From Microbacterium sp. (GTDB lineage: Bacteria; Actinomycetota; Actinomycetes; Actinomycetales; Microbacteriaceae): 64,000 nucleotides of DNA. Shown in pieces: positions 46,038 to 54,497 of the stretch (position 1 is its first letter; every line of letters begins with the position of its first letter). Location of the stretch: NCBI RefSeq assembly GCF_003248605.1, contig NZ_QFPF01000009.1, positions 14,266 to 78,265 of the forward strand, in the 5' to 3' direction. The position numbers were made by a program, and so were the translations under genes. Under the pieces are notes generated by a model. It did not search any database. It had not been told where the DNA came from and saw only the letters and a program-made list of their open reading frames with translations.

Positions 46038-47227
46038 GTGACCCCCACTTCTCGCACGCGGGGGGCGGCGGCGTGGGCGCTCCTCTCGCTCGCCGTCGGC
46101 AGTTTCGGCATCGGCATGACCGAGTTCACCGTCATGGGCCTGCTGCCCGACATCGCACAGGACCTGCTGCCCGACGTCTGGGCGATCTCGCCCGACCGGG
46201 CCATCGCCGACGCGGGCTGGCTCATCACCCTGTATGCGCTCGGCGTCGTCATCGGGGCCCCCACGATCTCGGGTCTCGCGGCGCGCTACCCGAGGCACCT
46301 CGTGATCCTCGGTCTGGCGGCTGCGCTGTCGCTGTTCACCACGCTGACCGTCGTGGCGCCCACCTTCGAGCTCGTCGCCCTCTCGCGCCTGCTGGCAGGT
46401 CTGCCGCACGGGGCGTTCTTCGGCATGGGTGCCCTCATCGCCGCGGACGTGCTCGGAGGGCGGCGTTCGCCGTCGTCGCCGCGATCTTCGCGCTCGCGGC
46501 GGTCATGCTCGCCGTCTTCACCCCGCGCCACGCGGGTGACCCCAGCCGCACCTTCCGCGGCGAGCTGCGGGTCTTCCGCATCGGTCAGGTGTGGCTCGCC
46601 CTCGCGATCGGTGCGATCGGATTCGGCGGCTTCTTCGCGGTCTACAGCTACATCGCGCCGCTGGTGACCGAGGTCTCGGGAAGCCCCGAGTGGACGGTGC
46701 CGCTCGTGCTCGTCGTGATGGGACTGGGCATGACGCTCGGCAACCTGCTCGGCGGGTACTTCGCCGACCGCGACCTGCGGCGCACGCTGCTCGGCGGACT
46801 CATCGCGCTCGCGGTCGTGCAATCTCTGCTCGCCCTGACTGCGGCCTGGATCGTGCCGCTCGTGCTCTTCGTCTTCCTGGTCGGAGCGGCGTCGTCGCTG
46901 ACGAGCCCCGTGATCCAGACCCGCCTGATGGATGTCGCGGGCGACAACCAGTCCATTGCCGCGGCCCTCAACCATTCGGCCCTGAACATCGGCAACAGCA
47001 TGGGGGCCTTCCTCGGCGGACTGGTCATCGCCGCCGGATGGGGCTTCGTGATGCCCGCCTGGGTGGGCGTCGCGCTCGCGGTGGCTGGGTTCGGCGTCGC
47101 CGTCCTGAGCTTCGGGCTCGAGCGACGCGCGGACGCGCTCGCGCTGGCGTCGTCGTCCGTGTCGGATTCCCCGGAGGTCGTCGAGCGACGCGAGCTCTCC
47201 GCAACCGGACCGATGCGCACGCTCTGA
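46038..47227 (+). pseudogene. MFS drug/sugar efflux transporter, disrupted by internal deletion and frameshift near 46455-46465
   Basis: GTG 46038 begins an MFS protein of the AraJ/DHA1 type (FGIGMTEFTVMGLLPDIAQ, ITLYALGVVIGAPTI, LLAGLPHGAFFGMGAL). After AADVLGG the frame breaks. The rest continues in another frame from AFAVVAAIFALAAVM to the stop at 47227 (second six-helix half, LNHSALNIGNSMGAFLGG). About 35-40 residues covering the region of helices 4-5 are missing. It may be a true pseudogene or an assembly artefact like that in secA. TAGACT lies 7 nt before the GTG. Confidence 0.82.
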
Positions 47228-47244
47228 CCGTGGCTCGCCACCTC

Positions 47245-47271
47245 GGGGCGGGGCGGGCGGGGCGGGGCGGG
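47245..47271 (+). other. Potential G-quadruplex: six G-runs with one-base loops
   Basis: Runs of 3-4 G at 47245-48, 47250-53, 47255-57, 47259-62, 47264-67 and 47269-71 are each separated by a single C. It lies between the convergent MFS pseudogene and metX. The short loops predict a very stable parallel quadruplex in the DNA plus strand or in MFS 3' mRNA; the metX transcript would carry the complementary C-runs. Confidence 0.7.
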
Positions 47272-47316
47272 CGCCGGGGGCGCGGCGGGCTACGCCGGGG
47301 CGGGACGGCGCCGGGC

Positions 47317-48522
47317 TCAGGCGTCCAAGAGTCGACGCAGGTGCCGGCTGACGGCATCCGTCTCGATGAGAAAGCCGTCGTGGCCGAAGTCGCTCGTGAT
47401 CACGGTCGCGCGGTCGCCGTCGAGGGTGTCGGGGATGCTGCGTGCGATGCGGTGCTGACCCTCGACCGGAAAGAGCCGGTCGCTGTCGATCCCGAGCACG
47501 AGTGTGCGGGCGGTGACCGCGCGCAGCGCCTCTTCGACGCCGCCGCGGTCGCGCCCCACGTCGTGCGAGTTCATCGCCTCGACGAGCGTGATGTAACTGT
47601 TGGCGTCGAAACGGCGCGTGAACCGGTTGCCGTGGAAGTCCAGGTAGGACTCGACGGCGAACCGGCCGCCGTGGCCGAGCGGGCTCACTCCCGACTGCCA
47701 GGAGCGCTGGAAACGCTGGTTCAACTCGGTGGGGCTGCGGTAGTTCAACAGCGCCATGCGGCGGGCGAGCGCGAGTCCGCGATGGGGACCGTCGCCGTCG
47801 GCGGAGTCGTAGTACTCGCCGCGCTGGAATCGCGGGTCGATGGCGATCGCCTCGAGCTGCACGGAGTTCAGCGCGATCTGGTCGGCGGTGTTGATGGGGG
47901 GAGCGGCGAGCACCGCCAAGCGCGTGACCCGCTCGGCATGGCCGGCGCCCCACTCCAGCGCGTGCATGCCGCCCATGGATCCGCCGACGACGGCCGCCCA
48001 CACGTCGATCCCGAGGGCGTCCGCGAGGCGCACCTGTGCGGCGACCTGGTCGCGGATCGTGAGGTACGGAAACCGCGAGGCCCATTCGTAGCCGTCGGGA
48101 GCGATGCTTGCGGGACCGGTCGAGCCCTGGCATCCACCCAGCATGTTCGGCGCGACCACGAACCAGCGATCGGTGTCGATCGGGGCGCCCGGGCCGACGA
48201 TGTCGGACCACCAGCCGTCCGTGGGGTGGCCGGGGGCCGCTTCGCCGCGCACGTGGCTGTCGCCGGTGAGCGCATGGAGCACGAGGACGGCATTGTCGCG
48301 GGTGGGGGAGAGCTCGCCCCAGGTCTCGAACGCGAGTCGGAAGCCCGGCAGTTCCTCGCCGCCCTCGGCGCGGAACGACCCGAAGGCCGCGAAGCGCCGG
48401 TCGCCCGCCGGGTCGCCGTCGCGCCAGGCGCCGGTGGCGGGCGGGCGGGCGCGCAGCAGGCGTGCGTCGGCCTCCGTCACGGGCGACGCGGGCGCCGTGT
48501 CTTCGGAGGTCTGCCAGTCCAT
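47317..48522 (-). CDS. metX: Homoserine O-acetyltransferase
   Basis: 401 aa, alpha/beta hydrolase fold. It acetylates homoserine for methionine synthesis. VLVLHALTGDSHVRG and the nucleophile elbow VVGGSMGGMHALEW carry the active Ser. DSDRLFPVEGQ holds the catalytic Asp, and DFGHDGFLIE the His. It lies downstream of metY on the same strand but is separated from it by a terminator and repeats. A TAACGT hexamer (48565-48560, minus) 37 nt upstream may be its own promoter. Confidence 0.95.
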   Translation of the reverse strand: MDWQTSEDTAPASPVTEADARLLRARPPATGAWRDGDPAGDRRFAAFGSFRAEGGEELPGFRLAFETWGELSPTRDNAVLVLHALTGDSHVRGEAAPGHPTDGWWSDIVGPGAPIDTDRWFVVAPNMLGGCQGSTGPASIAPDGYEWASRFPYLTIRDQVAAQVRLADALGIDVWAAVVGGSMGGMHALEWGAGHAERVTRLAVLAAPPINTADQIALNSVQLEAIAIDPRFQRGEYYDSADGDGPHRGLALARRMALLNYRSPTELNQRFQRSWQSGVSPLGHGGRFAVESYLDFHGNRFTRRFDANSYITLVEAMNSHDVGRDRGGVEEALRAVTARTLVLGIDSDRLFPVEGQHRIARSIPDTLDGDRATVITSDFGHDGFLIETDAVSRHLRRLLDA

Positions 48523-48581
48523 CAGGCCATTCTGCCGCGTCGGTCAGCGGGCGGCGCCCACGTTACGCGCCCGCTCCCGCA

Positions 48582-48651
48582 GCGTTGGGGCGTCAGAACG
48601 ACGTTGGGGCGCGGAGCAGCGCGCCCCAACGTCGTTCTGACGCCCCAACGC
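48582..48651. repeat. Perfect 31-bp-arm palindrome (REP-like element, copy 2)
   Basis: Arms 48582-48612 and 48621-48651 are exact reverse complements, with an 8-nt loop GGAGCAGC. Each arm contains two copies of GTTGGGGCG. It aligns without gaps to 17-84 (54 of 68 identical). It sits in the 343-nt metY-metX gap, the only gene-free stretch over 300 nt in the window, which also holds a 13-bp inverted repeat and the metY terminator. Confidence 0.85.
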
Positions 48652-48732
48652 GGGGCATCGTGCGGGCGACGGGCCAGGGCGGGATGTCGTGCCCGGGCGC
48701 CGTGCGGCGCCGGGTGCGGGGCCCGAGTGGGC

Positions 48733-48824
48733 CAACATTCCGGAGGCATTGTGCGCGCGGGGTGGGCGACACTCGTGATCCCGCGGCAGTGGTGCAGGCG
48801 CCGCCGCGGATCTCCGGAATGTTG
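48733..48824. repeat. 13-bp inverted repeat in the metY-metX gap
   Basis: CAACATTCCGGAG (48733-48745) and CTCCGGAATGTTG (48812-48824) are perfect reverse complements separated by 66 nt. The right arm touches the metY terminator stem. No ORF with a start signal lies between. It could be the remnant of a small mobile element such as a MITE, or a long-range RNA stem. The role is unknown. Confidence 0.55.
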
Positions 48825-48857
48825 TGCCGCACGCCCGGGTGTCCGGGCGTGCGGCAC
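48824..48857 (-). terminator. metY terminator hairpin
   Basis: A perfect 15-bp stem (48824-48838 with 48843-48857) with a GTGT loop begins 8 nt past the metY stop on the minus strand. There is no T-run, as is common for actinobacterial terminators. It should separate metY from metX transcription. Confidence 0.75.
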
Positions 48858-48865
48858 ACGGATTC

Positions 48866-50188
48866 TCAGGCGCGCGCGGCCTCGGCGACGCGTCGCGCGG
48901 CCGCGAGGGCCTGCTCGAGGTCGGCCTTGAGGTCATCGACGTTCTCGATGCCGACCGACAGGCGCACGAGCCCGGGCGTCACGCCCGTCGTCAGCTGCTG
49001 CTCGGGCGTCAGCTGCGAGTGCGTCGTCGATGCCGGGTGGATCACGAGCGAGCGCACGTCGCCGATGTTGGCGAGGTGGCTGAACAGCGTGAGCGAATTG
49101 ACGAACTCACGACCCGCCTCCACACCGCCCTTGAGCTCGAACGAGAGAACCGCACCGACGCCCTTGGGCGCGTAGGTGTTGGCTGCGGCGTACCACGGCG
49201 AGGTGGGAAGGCCCGAGTAGTTCACCGAGGCGACATCGTCCTGGTTCTCGAGCCACTCCGCGATCTCCTGCGCGTTCTGCACGTGCCGTTCGATGCGCAG
49301 CGAGAGGGTCTCGATGCCCTGGATGAGCAGCCACGCGCTCTGCGGCGAGATCGACGCGCCGAGGTCGCGCAGCAGCTGCACGCGCGCCTTGATCACGTAG
49401 GCGAGGGCGTCGCCCACCGCGGTCGTGTAGCTCGCACCGTGGTACGAGGGGTCGGGCTCGGTGAGACCGGGGAACTTCTCGACGTTCTGCGACCACCCGA
49501 ACCGGCCGCCGTCGACGATGACGCCGCCGATGACCGTGCCGTGTCCGCCCAGGAACTTCGTCGCCGAATGGATGACGATGTCGGCGCCGTGCTCGAAGGG
49601 CTTGATCAGGTAGGGGGTCGCGATCGTGTTGTCGACGATCAGCGGCAGGCCGTTCTCGTGGGCGACTCCCGCGACCTTGGCGATGTCGAGGATGTTGATC
49701 TTGGGGTTGCCGATCGTCTCGGCGAAGAACAGCTTGGTGTTCGGCCGGACCGCCGCCTGCCACTCGGCCGCGTCGTCCTGGTTCTCGACGAACGTCGTCT
49801 CGATGCCGAGCTTGGCGAGGGTGTACTTGAAGAGGTTGTAGGTGCCGCCGTAGATCGAGCTCGACGAGACGATGTGGTCGCCGGCCTGCGCGATGTTGAG
49901 CACGGCGAAGGTCTCGGCGGCCTGGCCGCTCGCCACCAGCAGCGCCCCGGTGCCGCCCTCGAGCGCGGCGATGCGCTGCTCGACGACATCCTGGGTCGGG
50001 TTCATGATGCGCGTGTAGATGTTGCCGAACTCCGCCAGCGCGAAGAGGTTCGCGGCATGGTCGGTGTTGTCGAACACGTACGACGTCGTCTGGTAGATCG
50101 GCGTCGCGCGCGCCTTGGTGGTCGGGTCGGGCTGGGCGCCGGAGTGGACCTGCTTGGTCTCGAAACGCCAGTTCTCGGGTGCGGACAT
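48866..50188 (-). CDS. metY: O-acetylhomoserine aminocarboxypropyltransferase (sulfhydrylase)
   Basis: 440 aa PLP enzyme that forms homocysteine from O-acetylhomoserine and sulfide, using the metX product. Features are YTRIMNPTQDVVEQRIAALE, VASGQAAETFAVLNIA, NTIATPYLIKP and HSATKFLGGHGTVIGG with the PLP Lys. The C-terminal SVGIENVDDLKADLEQAL is typical of the Cys/Met PLP family. The ATG has GGAGG upstream. The upstream region 50189-50359 contains a 10-bp palindrome but no recognisable SAM riboswitch. Confidence 0.95.
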   Translation of the reverse strand: MSAPENWRFETKQVHSGAQPDPTTKARATPIYQTTSYVFDNTDHAANLFALAEFGNIYTRIMNPTQDVVEQRIAALEGGTGALLVASGQAAETFAVLNIAQAGDHIVSSSSIYGGTYNLFKYTLAKLGIETTFVENQDDAAEWQAAVRPNTKLFFAETIGNPKINILDIAKVAGVAHENGLPLIVDNTIATPYLIKPFEHGADIVIHSATKFLGGHGTVIGGVIVDGGRFGWSQNVEKFPGLTEPDPSYHGASYTTAVGDALAYVIKARVQLLRDLGASISPQSAWLLIQGIETLSLRIERHVQNAQEIAEWLENQDDVASVNYSGLPTSPWYAAANTYAPKGVGAVLSFELKGGVEAGREFVNSLTLFSHLANIGDVRSLVIHPASTTHSQLTPEQQLTTGVTPGLVRLSVGIENVDDLKADLEQALAAARRVAEAARA

Positions 50189-50285
50189 TGTCGTCCTCCT
50201 GGTCGGTGGTTCTCGGCCACGTGGCGGTTGCCGGGCCTCAGGCGAGAGTACGGTCGCCGGATGCTGTCAACAACGGATCGGTCAT

Positions 50286-50295
50286 GTTACGTAAC
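50286..50295. promoter_or_regulatory. 10-bp palindrome GTTACGTAAC between metY and a divergent SDR gene
   Basis: A perfect palindrome about 98 nt upstream of metY and 65 nt upstream of the SDR start. It is AT-richer than its surroundings and is a possible operator for either gene. No regulator can be assigned. Confidence 0.35.
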
Positions 50296-50359
50296 CTGCA
50301 GGTCGACGCGGCCCCGCCCCGCGTCGTGTCGGGGCTCGGGCGAGCGTTAGCGTGGAGGC

Positions 50360-51145
50360 ATGGCGAACAGACGTGCGGTCGTGACGGGAGCGAGCTCGGG
50401 AATCGGTGAGGCGACGGTACGCGCACTGCGCGGCGCCGGGTGGGATGTTGTGGGCGTGGCCCGCCGGGCGGACCGCCTCGCAGCTCTCGAGGCCGAGACG
50501 GGTGCCGGGGTGTTCGCCGCCGATCTGACCGCGCAGGCCGACATCGACGCGCTCGCCGCGTGGCTCGCCGATTCCGGACCGGTGCACGCGCTCGTGCACG
50601 TGGCGGGCGGCGCCCGCGGCACCGATCGCGTCGAGGACGGTCTCGCCGAGGACTGGACGTGGATGTTCGAGGTGAATGTGCTCTCCGCCCAGCGCCTTGT
50701 CGCCGCTCTCATGCCGCAGTTGCGCGCCGCGGCCGCCGCAGACGGCCATGCCGACACGCTTTTCGTGACCTCGACGGCGGCGCAGGTGGCCTACCCGGGC
50801 GGTGCGGGCTACAACGCCGCGAAGGCGGGCGAGTCCATGCTCGTGCGCGCGCTGCGTCTCGAACTGAGCGGCGAGCCGATCCGCGTCGTCGAGATCGCGC
50901 CCGGCATGGTGCAGACGCCCGAGTTCACCCTCAATCGTCTGGCCGGAGACAGCGCCGCCGCCGATCGGGTCTACGAGGGCGTCGAGGCCCCGCTCGTCGC
51001 CGAAGACGTCGCCGATGTGATCGCGTACGCGCTCGGCGCGCCCGGGCACGTCAACCTCGACCTCGTCACGATGCGCCCCGTCGCCCAGTCCGCCCAGCAT
51101 GTGCTGGCCCGCGGTCCGCTGCGGGTGCGCGGCGCGAGCGAATGA
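50360..51145 (+). CDS. SDR-family oxidoreductase (YdfG-like)
   Basis: 261 aa with the complete classical SDR signature: VTGASSGIGEATVRAL cofactor loop, VNVLSAQRL, catalytic Ser in FVTSTAAQVAYPG, and YNAAKAGESML with Tyr and Lys. VARRADRLAAL in the second strand suggests NADPH preference. It resembles 3-hydroxy-acid dehydrogenases of the YdfG group. The substrate is unknown. Start ATG 50360 is preceded by both TAGCGT (6 nt) and GGAGG. Confidence 0.87.
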   Translation: MANRRAVVTGASSGIGEATVRALRGAGWDVVGVARRADRLAALEAETGAGVFAADLTAQADIDALAAWLADSGPVHALVHVAGGARGTDRVEDGLAEDWTWMFEVNVLSAQRLVAALMPQLRAAAAADGHADTLFVTSTAAQVAYPGGAGYNAAKAGESMLVRALRLELSGEPIRVVEIAPGMVQTPEFTLNRLAGDSAAADRVYEGVEAPLVAEDVADVIAYALGAPGHVNLDLVTMRPVAQSAQHVLARGPLRVRGASE

Positions 51146-51214
51146 ACGGGATGCCGGGGCACGGCGCTGCGGCAGGTGAGGGCGCCGGCGCGGCCGGCCG
51201 GAAGGAGCACGGCG

Positions 51215-51709
51215 ATGGCTGAGGCGAGGGGCGAGCGCGAGACGCTCACGTGGGACGGGTTCGGCGAGGCGTGTCGAGATCTGGCGCGGGAGATCGTCGC
51301 CGACGCATTCGTGCCCGAGGTCGTGGTCGCGATCGCGCGCGGCGGGCTGCTGCCGGCGGGGGCGATCGCCTACGGGCTCGGCATCAAGAACTGCGGCGCG
51401 CTGAACGTCGAGTTCTACACCGGCATCGGCACGGTTCTCGACGCGCCCGAGCTGTTGCCGCCGGAACTGGACATGACGTATCTGGGTGGCAAGCGGGTGC
51501 TGCTCGTGGACGACGTCGCCGACAGCGGACGCACGCTCGCCCTCGCCGTGAAGCTGCTGGCCGATCAGGGGGCGATCGTGCGCTCGGCGACGATCTACAC
51601 CAAACCCGGCACCATCGCCGTTCCCGACTACGCGTGGAAGGACACCCCCCTGTGGATCGACTTCCCCTGGTCGTGGCAGGGTTCTGTGCTTGAAGAGGAT
51701 GCGGCCTGA
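51215..51709 (+). CDS. Phosphoribosyltransferase (type I fold)
   Basis: 164 aa. The PRPP loop is [19 protein letters not shown] (about residues 91-109), with an upstream [20 protein letters not shown] substrate loop. Homologues are loosely grouped with xanthine-guanine or hypoxanthine PRTases of the Gpt/HPRT type; base specificity cannot be read. The ATG at 51215 has GAAGGAG upstream. It ends 13 nt before ung. Confidence 0.85.
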   Translation: MAEARGERETLTWDGFGEACRDLAREIVADAFVPEVVVAIARGGLLPAGAIAYGLGIKNCGALNVEFYTGIGTVLDAPELLPPELDMTYLGGKRVLLVDDVADSGRTLALAVKLLADQGAIVRSATIYTKPGTIAVPDYAWKDTPLWIDFPWSWQGSVLEEDAA

Positions 51710-51722
51710 GGCGCGCGAGCCG

Positions 51723-52415
51723 ATGGCGCGCACGCTCGCGGATCTCGCTGGCGCGGGACTGATCGACTCCGGCTGGGCGCGGGAACTCGCGCCGGTCGGC
51801 CCGCAGATCGCGGCGCTGGGCGAGCGCCTGCGCGTCGAGACCGCGAGCGGGCGGGGTTATCTGCCCTCCGGCGATCGAGTGCTCCGTGCCTTCGCCCGCC
51901 CGTTCGACGACGTGCGTGTGCTCATCGTCGGACAGGACCCTTATCCGACACCCGGTCACCCGATCGGTCTCTCGTTCGCCGTCGATCGCCATGTCCGACC
52001 GCTGCCCCGGAGCCTGGGGAACATCTACCGGGAGCTGGAGGACGACCTCGGCATCCCGCCCGCACCGCACGGCGACCTCTCGGCGTGGTCCGATCAAGGG
52101 GTGCTGCTGCTGAACCGCGTGCTGACCGTCGCCCCGGGGGCCCCTGCCTCGCACCGAGGCTGGGGGTGGGAAGCGGTCACCGAGCACGCGATCCGGGCGC
52201 TCGCCGGGCGCGAGCGTCCGCTCGTGGCGGTCCTGTGGGGGCGGGACGCGGCCGGCCTGCGGCCGATGCTGGGCGCGGTGCCGATCGTCGAGTCGCCGCA
52301 TCCGTCGCCGCTGTCCGCCTCGCGTGGATTCTTCGGCTCACGTCCGTTCTCGCGCGTGAACGAGCTGCTCGAGAACCAGGGATCCGCACCGGTCGACTGG
52401 CGGGTGCCCGCGTAG
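51723..52415 (+). CDS. ung: Uracil-DNA glycosylase, family 1
   Basis: 230 aa from ATG 51723. It removes uracil from DNA in base-excision repair. The water-activating loop [16 protein letters not shown] carries Asp72 and the Tyr that blocks thymine. [29 protein letters not shown] and the leucine loop [11 protein letters not shown] complete the family. GQDPYP in place of GQDPYH is the usual actinobacterial form. In-frame ATGs at 51690 and 51699 would overlap the preceding gene. Its TAG stop lies in the next -10 hexamer. Confidence 0.94.
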   Translation: MARTLADLAGAGLIDSGWARELAPVGPQIAALGERLRVETASGRGYLPSGDRVLRAFARPFDDVRVLIVGQDPYPTPGHPIGLSFAVDRHVRPLPRSLGNIYRELEDDLGIPPAPHGDLSAWSDQGVLLLNRVLTVAPGAPASHRGWGWEAVTEHAIRALAGRERPLVAVLWGRDAAGLRPMLGAVPIVESPHPSPLSASRGFFGSRPFSRVNELLENQGSAPVDWRVPA

Positions 52416-52418
52416 GCT
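52413..52418 (+). promoter_or_regulatory. -10 hexamer TAGGCT overlapping the ung stop codon
   Basis: The ung TAG stop begins TAGGCT. The acetyltransferase ATG follows 7 nt later. It is the third example in the window of a stop codon reused inside a -10 hexamer. Confidence 0.55.
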
Positions 52419-52425
52419 GTAGGCC

Positions 52426-53034
52426 ATGCTCGAGGAGGAATACGACAAGCCCCGCCGGCTTCCCCGTCACCTGCGCCGTCCGCCCGAGCCGGAACGGCCG
52501 TTCACCTTCGAGATCCGCCCCGCCGAGGTGCGCGACATTCCCGACATCCGCGAGATCTACAACTACTACGTCACCAACTCGGTCGTCACGTTCGACGAGA
52601 AGCGCTGGTCGCTCAAGAAGTGGCGCGAGAAGTTCGATCATCTGACGTCGCTCGGGCTCCCCTTCCTCGTCGCCGAGAGCCCCAGCGGTCAGATCCTCGG
52701 ATACGCCCTCGTCGCGCCGTGGGCGGGCAAGTCCGCATTCCGCTACACCGTCGAGAACTCCATCTACCTCGGGCACGCGGCGACGGGCAAGGGCCTCGGC
52801 CGCGCGCTGCTCGAGGCGCTGATCGCCGCGTGCGAGCAGCAGGGCATCCGCGAGATGGTCGCCGTCATCAGCGACAGAGGAGCGGACGCGTCCATCGCGC
52901 TGCACGAGCGGCTCGGGTTCGTCGAGGTGGGCCGGATGGGCAGGGTGGGGTTCAAGTTCGGCCGATGGCTCGGCACGGTCTACCTGCAGAAGTCGTTGAA
53001 GCCGGTCAAGAAGCGCGGCCTGTTCCGCCGCTGA
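52426..53034 (+). CDS. GNAT N-acetyltransferase, phosphinothricin-acetyltransferase-like
   Basis: 202 aa. The family motif IRPAEVRDIPDIREIYNYYV is near residue 27. VTFDEKRWSLKKW follows, and the acetyl-CoA loop is GHAATGKGLGRALLEALIAA. The group includes PAT/Bar-type and amino-acid-analogue acetyltransferases; the substrate is not provable. An extra 25-residue charged N terminus precedes the domain. It is convergent with the emfourin gene, with no gap. Confidence 0.87.
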   Translation: MLEEEYDKPRRLPRHLRRPPEPERPFTFEIRPAEVRDIPDIREIYNYYVTNSVVTFDEKRWSLKKWREKFDHLTSLGLPFLVAESPSGQILGYALVAPWAGKSAFRYTVENSIYLGHAATGKGLGRALLEALIAACEQQGIREMVAVISDRGADASIALHERLGFVEVGRMGRVGFKFGRWLGTVYLQKSLKPVKKRGLFRR

Positions 53035-53370
53035 TCACTCGCGGCCTGCGGTGCCGCGGGCGCGCACCTCGTCGACGAGGTCGCGCCACGGCCCCCGCAC
53101 GTCCCCGTCCGGCAGGCTCGTCGTCCGCTCGGTCTCCCCGCAGCGGGCGCGAATCGCCCACACGAAGCGGTCCGCGCCGCGGGTCGCGACGTCGGCGGGC
53201 TGCTCGTCCCACGCGCAGCGATCGATCAGCGCCGTCCAGAACCGGGCGTCGGGCCCGGTGGCATCGGCGCGCCACACGCGCGGGACTCCCGCCATCCCGC
53301 CGCTGCGCGCCACGCGAACCGAGACGGATGCCGCCTCGGCGGCCTCCTGATCAGACGAGATCTCGTCCAT
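53035..53370 (-). CDS. Emfourin-type inhibitor of the adjacent M4 protease
   Basis: 111 aa. SVRVARSGGMAGVPRVWRAD and DRFVWAIRARC match the small protealysin-inhibitor (emfourin) fold, which blocks the active site of its cognate protease. Its ATG (53370) lies inside the last codons of the protease gene (20-nt overlap), so the two are translationally coupled and made together. It has no signal peptide, consistent with cytoplasmic control of a leaderless protease. Confidence 0.87.
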   Translation of the reverse strand: MDEISSDQEAAEAASVSVRVARSGGMAGVPRVWRADATGPDARFWTALIDRCAWDEQPADVATRGADRFVWAIRARCGETERTTSLPDGDVRGPWRDLVDEVRARGTAGRE

Positions 53371-54445
53371 CCCACAGGCCGACGTCGATCCAGCCCGCCC
53401 GGACCGCCTCGGCCACCTCCGAATTCTCACCGTACTCCGCGACGGCGGCGGACAGGGTGGCGCGGGCGAAGGTCTCGAAATCGGCGGTGGCCGCCAGGCC
53501 TCCCGTGAGCGCGTGGTACCAGACCCGCCCGGCCCGCTGCCAGGCCGGCTCGTCGAGTGTCAACGCCGTCACGACGAAGGCGCGGTTGGGGATGCCGGAA
53601 TTGATGTGCACGCCGCCGTTGTCGTCGTCGGTGACGACGAAGTCCCGCATGTGGGCGGGCTGCGGATCGCGGCCCAGGATGTCGTCGTCGTACGCCGTGC
53701 CGGGTGCGCGCATGGAGCGCAGCGCCACGCCCTCGACCTCTGGTGTGAAGATGCCCGCGCCGATGAGCCAGCTCGCGTCGGCGGCGCTCTGACCCCGCAG
53801 ATGCTGTTCGGTCAGGGCGCCCAGCACGTCGGCGATCGATTCGTTCAGTGCGCCCGGCTGGTCGCGGTACACGAGGTCGGCGGTGTGCTGGATGACACCG
53901 TGGGCGAGCTCGTGTCCGATCACCGAGACGGATCCGGTGAAACCCGTGAACACCTCCCCGTCCCCGTCGCCGAAGACCATGCGCCCGCCGTCCCAGAACG
54001 CGTTGTCGTAGTCGCGTCCGTAGTGCACGGTTGCGCGCAGGGTCGCGCCGCGCCCGTCGATGGAGACCCGCTCGAACGCGTCGAGAAGCATGTCGAAGGT
54101 GGCGCCGAGGCCCTCGAACGCCTGGTTGACGGCGATGTCGTCGACGGGGCCGGTGTCTTCGGTGCGCACGGTCACCCCCGGCAGCACCTCGAGGCGCTGG
54201 GCGTCGCTGATGACCCGGTCGGGCGCGTCGCGCACCTGCGCGACGAGCGCCCCCTCACCATCGACCGTGAGCTCCATCGCCGTCCGTCGCGTGCGCAGCA
54301 CGGGATCGTGCGCCAGCGTCTGGCGCGCGGCGTGGCGGGCGACCGCGAATCGCTCCGGCGCCTGGTCTGCGATGCGGGCGAGCAGGTAGGGCGGCACGAT
54401 GCCGCGGCGGGGGGCGGACACAGGAGCGAGCGGCGGCGTGGTCAT
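53351..54445 (-). CDS. Protealysin-like M4 (thermolysin-family) metalloprotease
   Basis: 364 aa, zinc endopeptidase. There is no signal peptide; instead a short protealysin-type propeptide with the PPL-like motif GIVPPYLL (residues 15-22). Zinc motif HELAH is at 178-182 with the third ligand Glu202 in ALNESIAD; VHINSGIPN is the substrate-site loop. Protealysin-like enzymes often lack export signals and may act inside cells or leave them by unclear routes. The emfourin gene overlaps its end. Confidence 0.93.
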   Translation of the reverse strand: MTTPPLAPVSAPRRGIVPPYLLARIADQAPERFAVARHAARQTLAHDPVLRTRRTAMELTVDGEGALVAQVRDAPDRVISDAQRLEVLPGVTVRTEDTGPVDDIAVNQAFEGLGATFDMLLDAFERVSIDGRGATLRATVHYGRDYDNAFWDGGRMVFGDGDGEVFTGFTGSVSVIGHELAHGVIQHTADLVYRDQPGALNESIADVLGALTEQHLRGQSAADASWLIGAGIFTPEVEGVALRSMRAPGTAYDDDILGRDPQPAHMRDFVVTDDDNGGVHINSGIPNRAFVVTALTLDEPAWQRAGRVWYHALTGGLAATADFETFARATLSAAVAEYGENSEVAEAVRAGWIDVGLWDGRDLV

Positions 54446-54446
54446 G

Positions 54447-54479
54447 GGTCGAGGGTACGGCGGGTACCCGACATCGACC
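54447..54479 (-). terminator. Hairpin downstream of the oligopeptide ABC operon
   Basis: The inner stem is GGGTAC/GTACCC (54453-54458, 54464-54469). The outer stem is GGTCGA/TCGACC (54447-54452, 54474-54479), with a 4-nt bulge on one side. It starts 18 nt after the last ABC gene and just before the M4 protease ATG. Confidence 0.5.
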
Positions 54480-54497
54480 GTGGCGGCGCGGCCGCCC

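Noticed and set aside
48659-48725. GC-rich sequence in the metY-metX gap that could be read as a small ORF
   Set aside because: No start with promoter or ribosome site, and it lies between repeats; translation is Arg/Ala/Pro noise.
50189-50359. SAM riboswitch upstream of metY
   Set aside because: No SAM-I-type four-way junction, k-turn or terminator/antiterminator pair could be recognised by eye.
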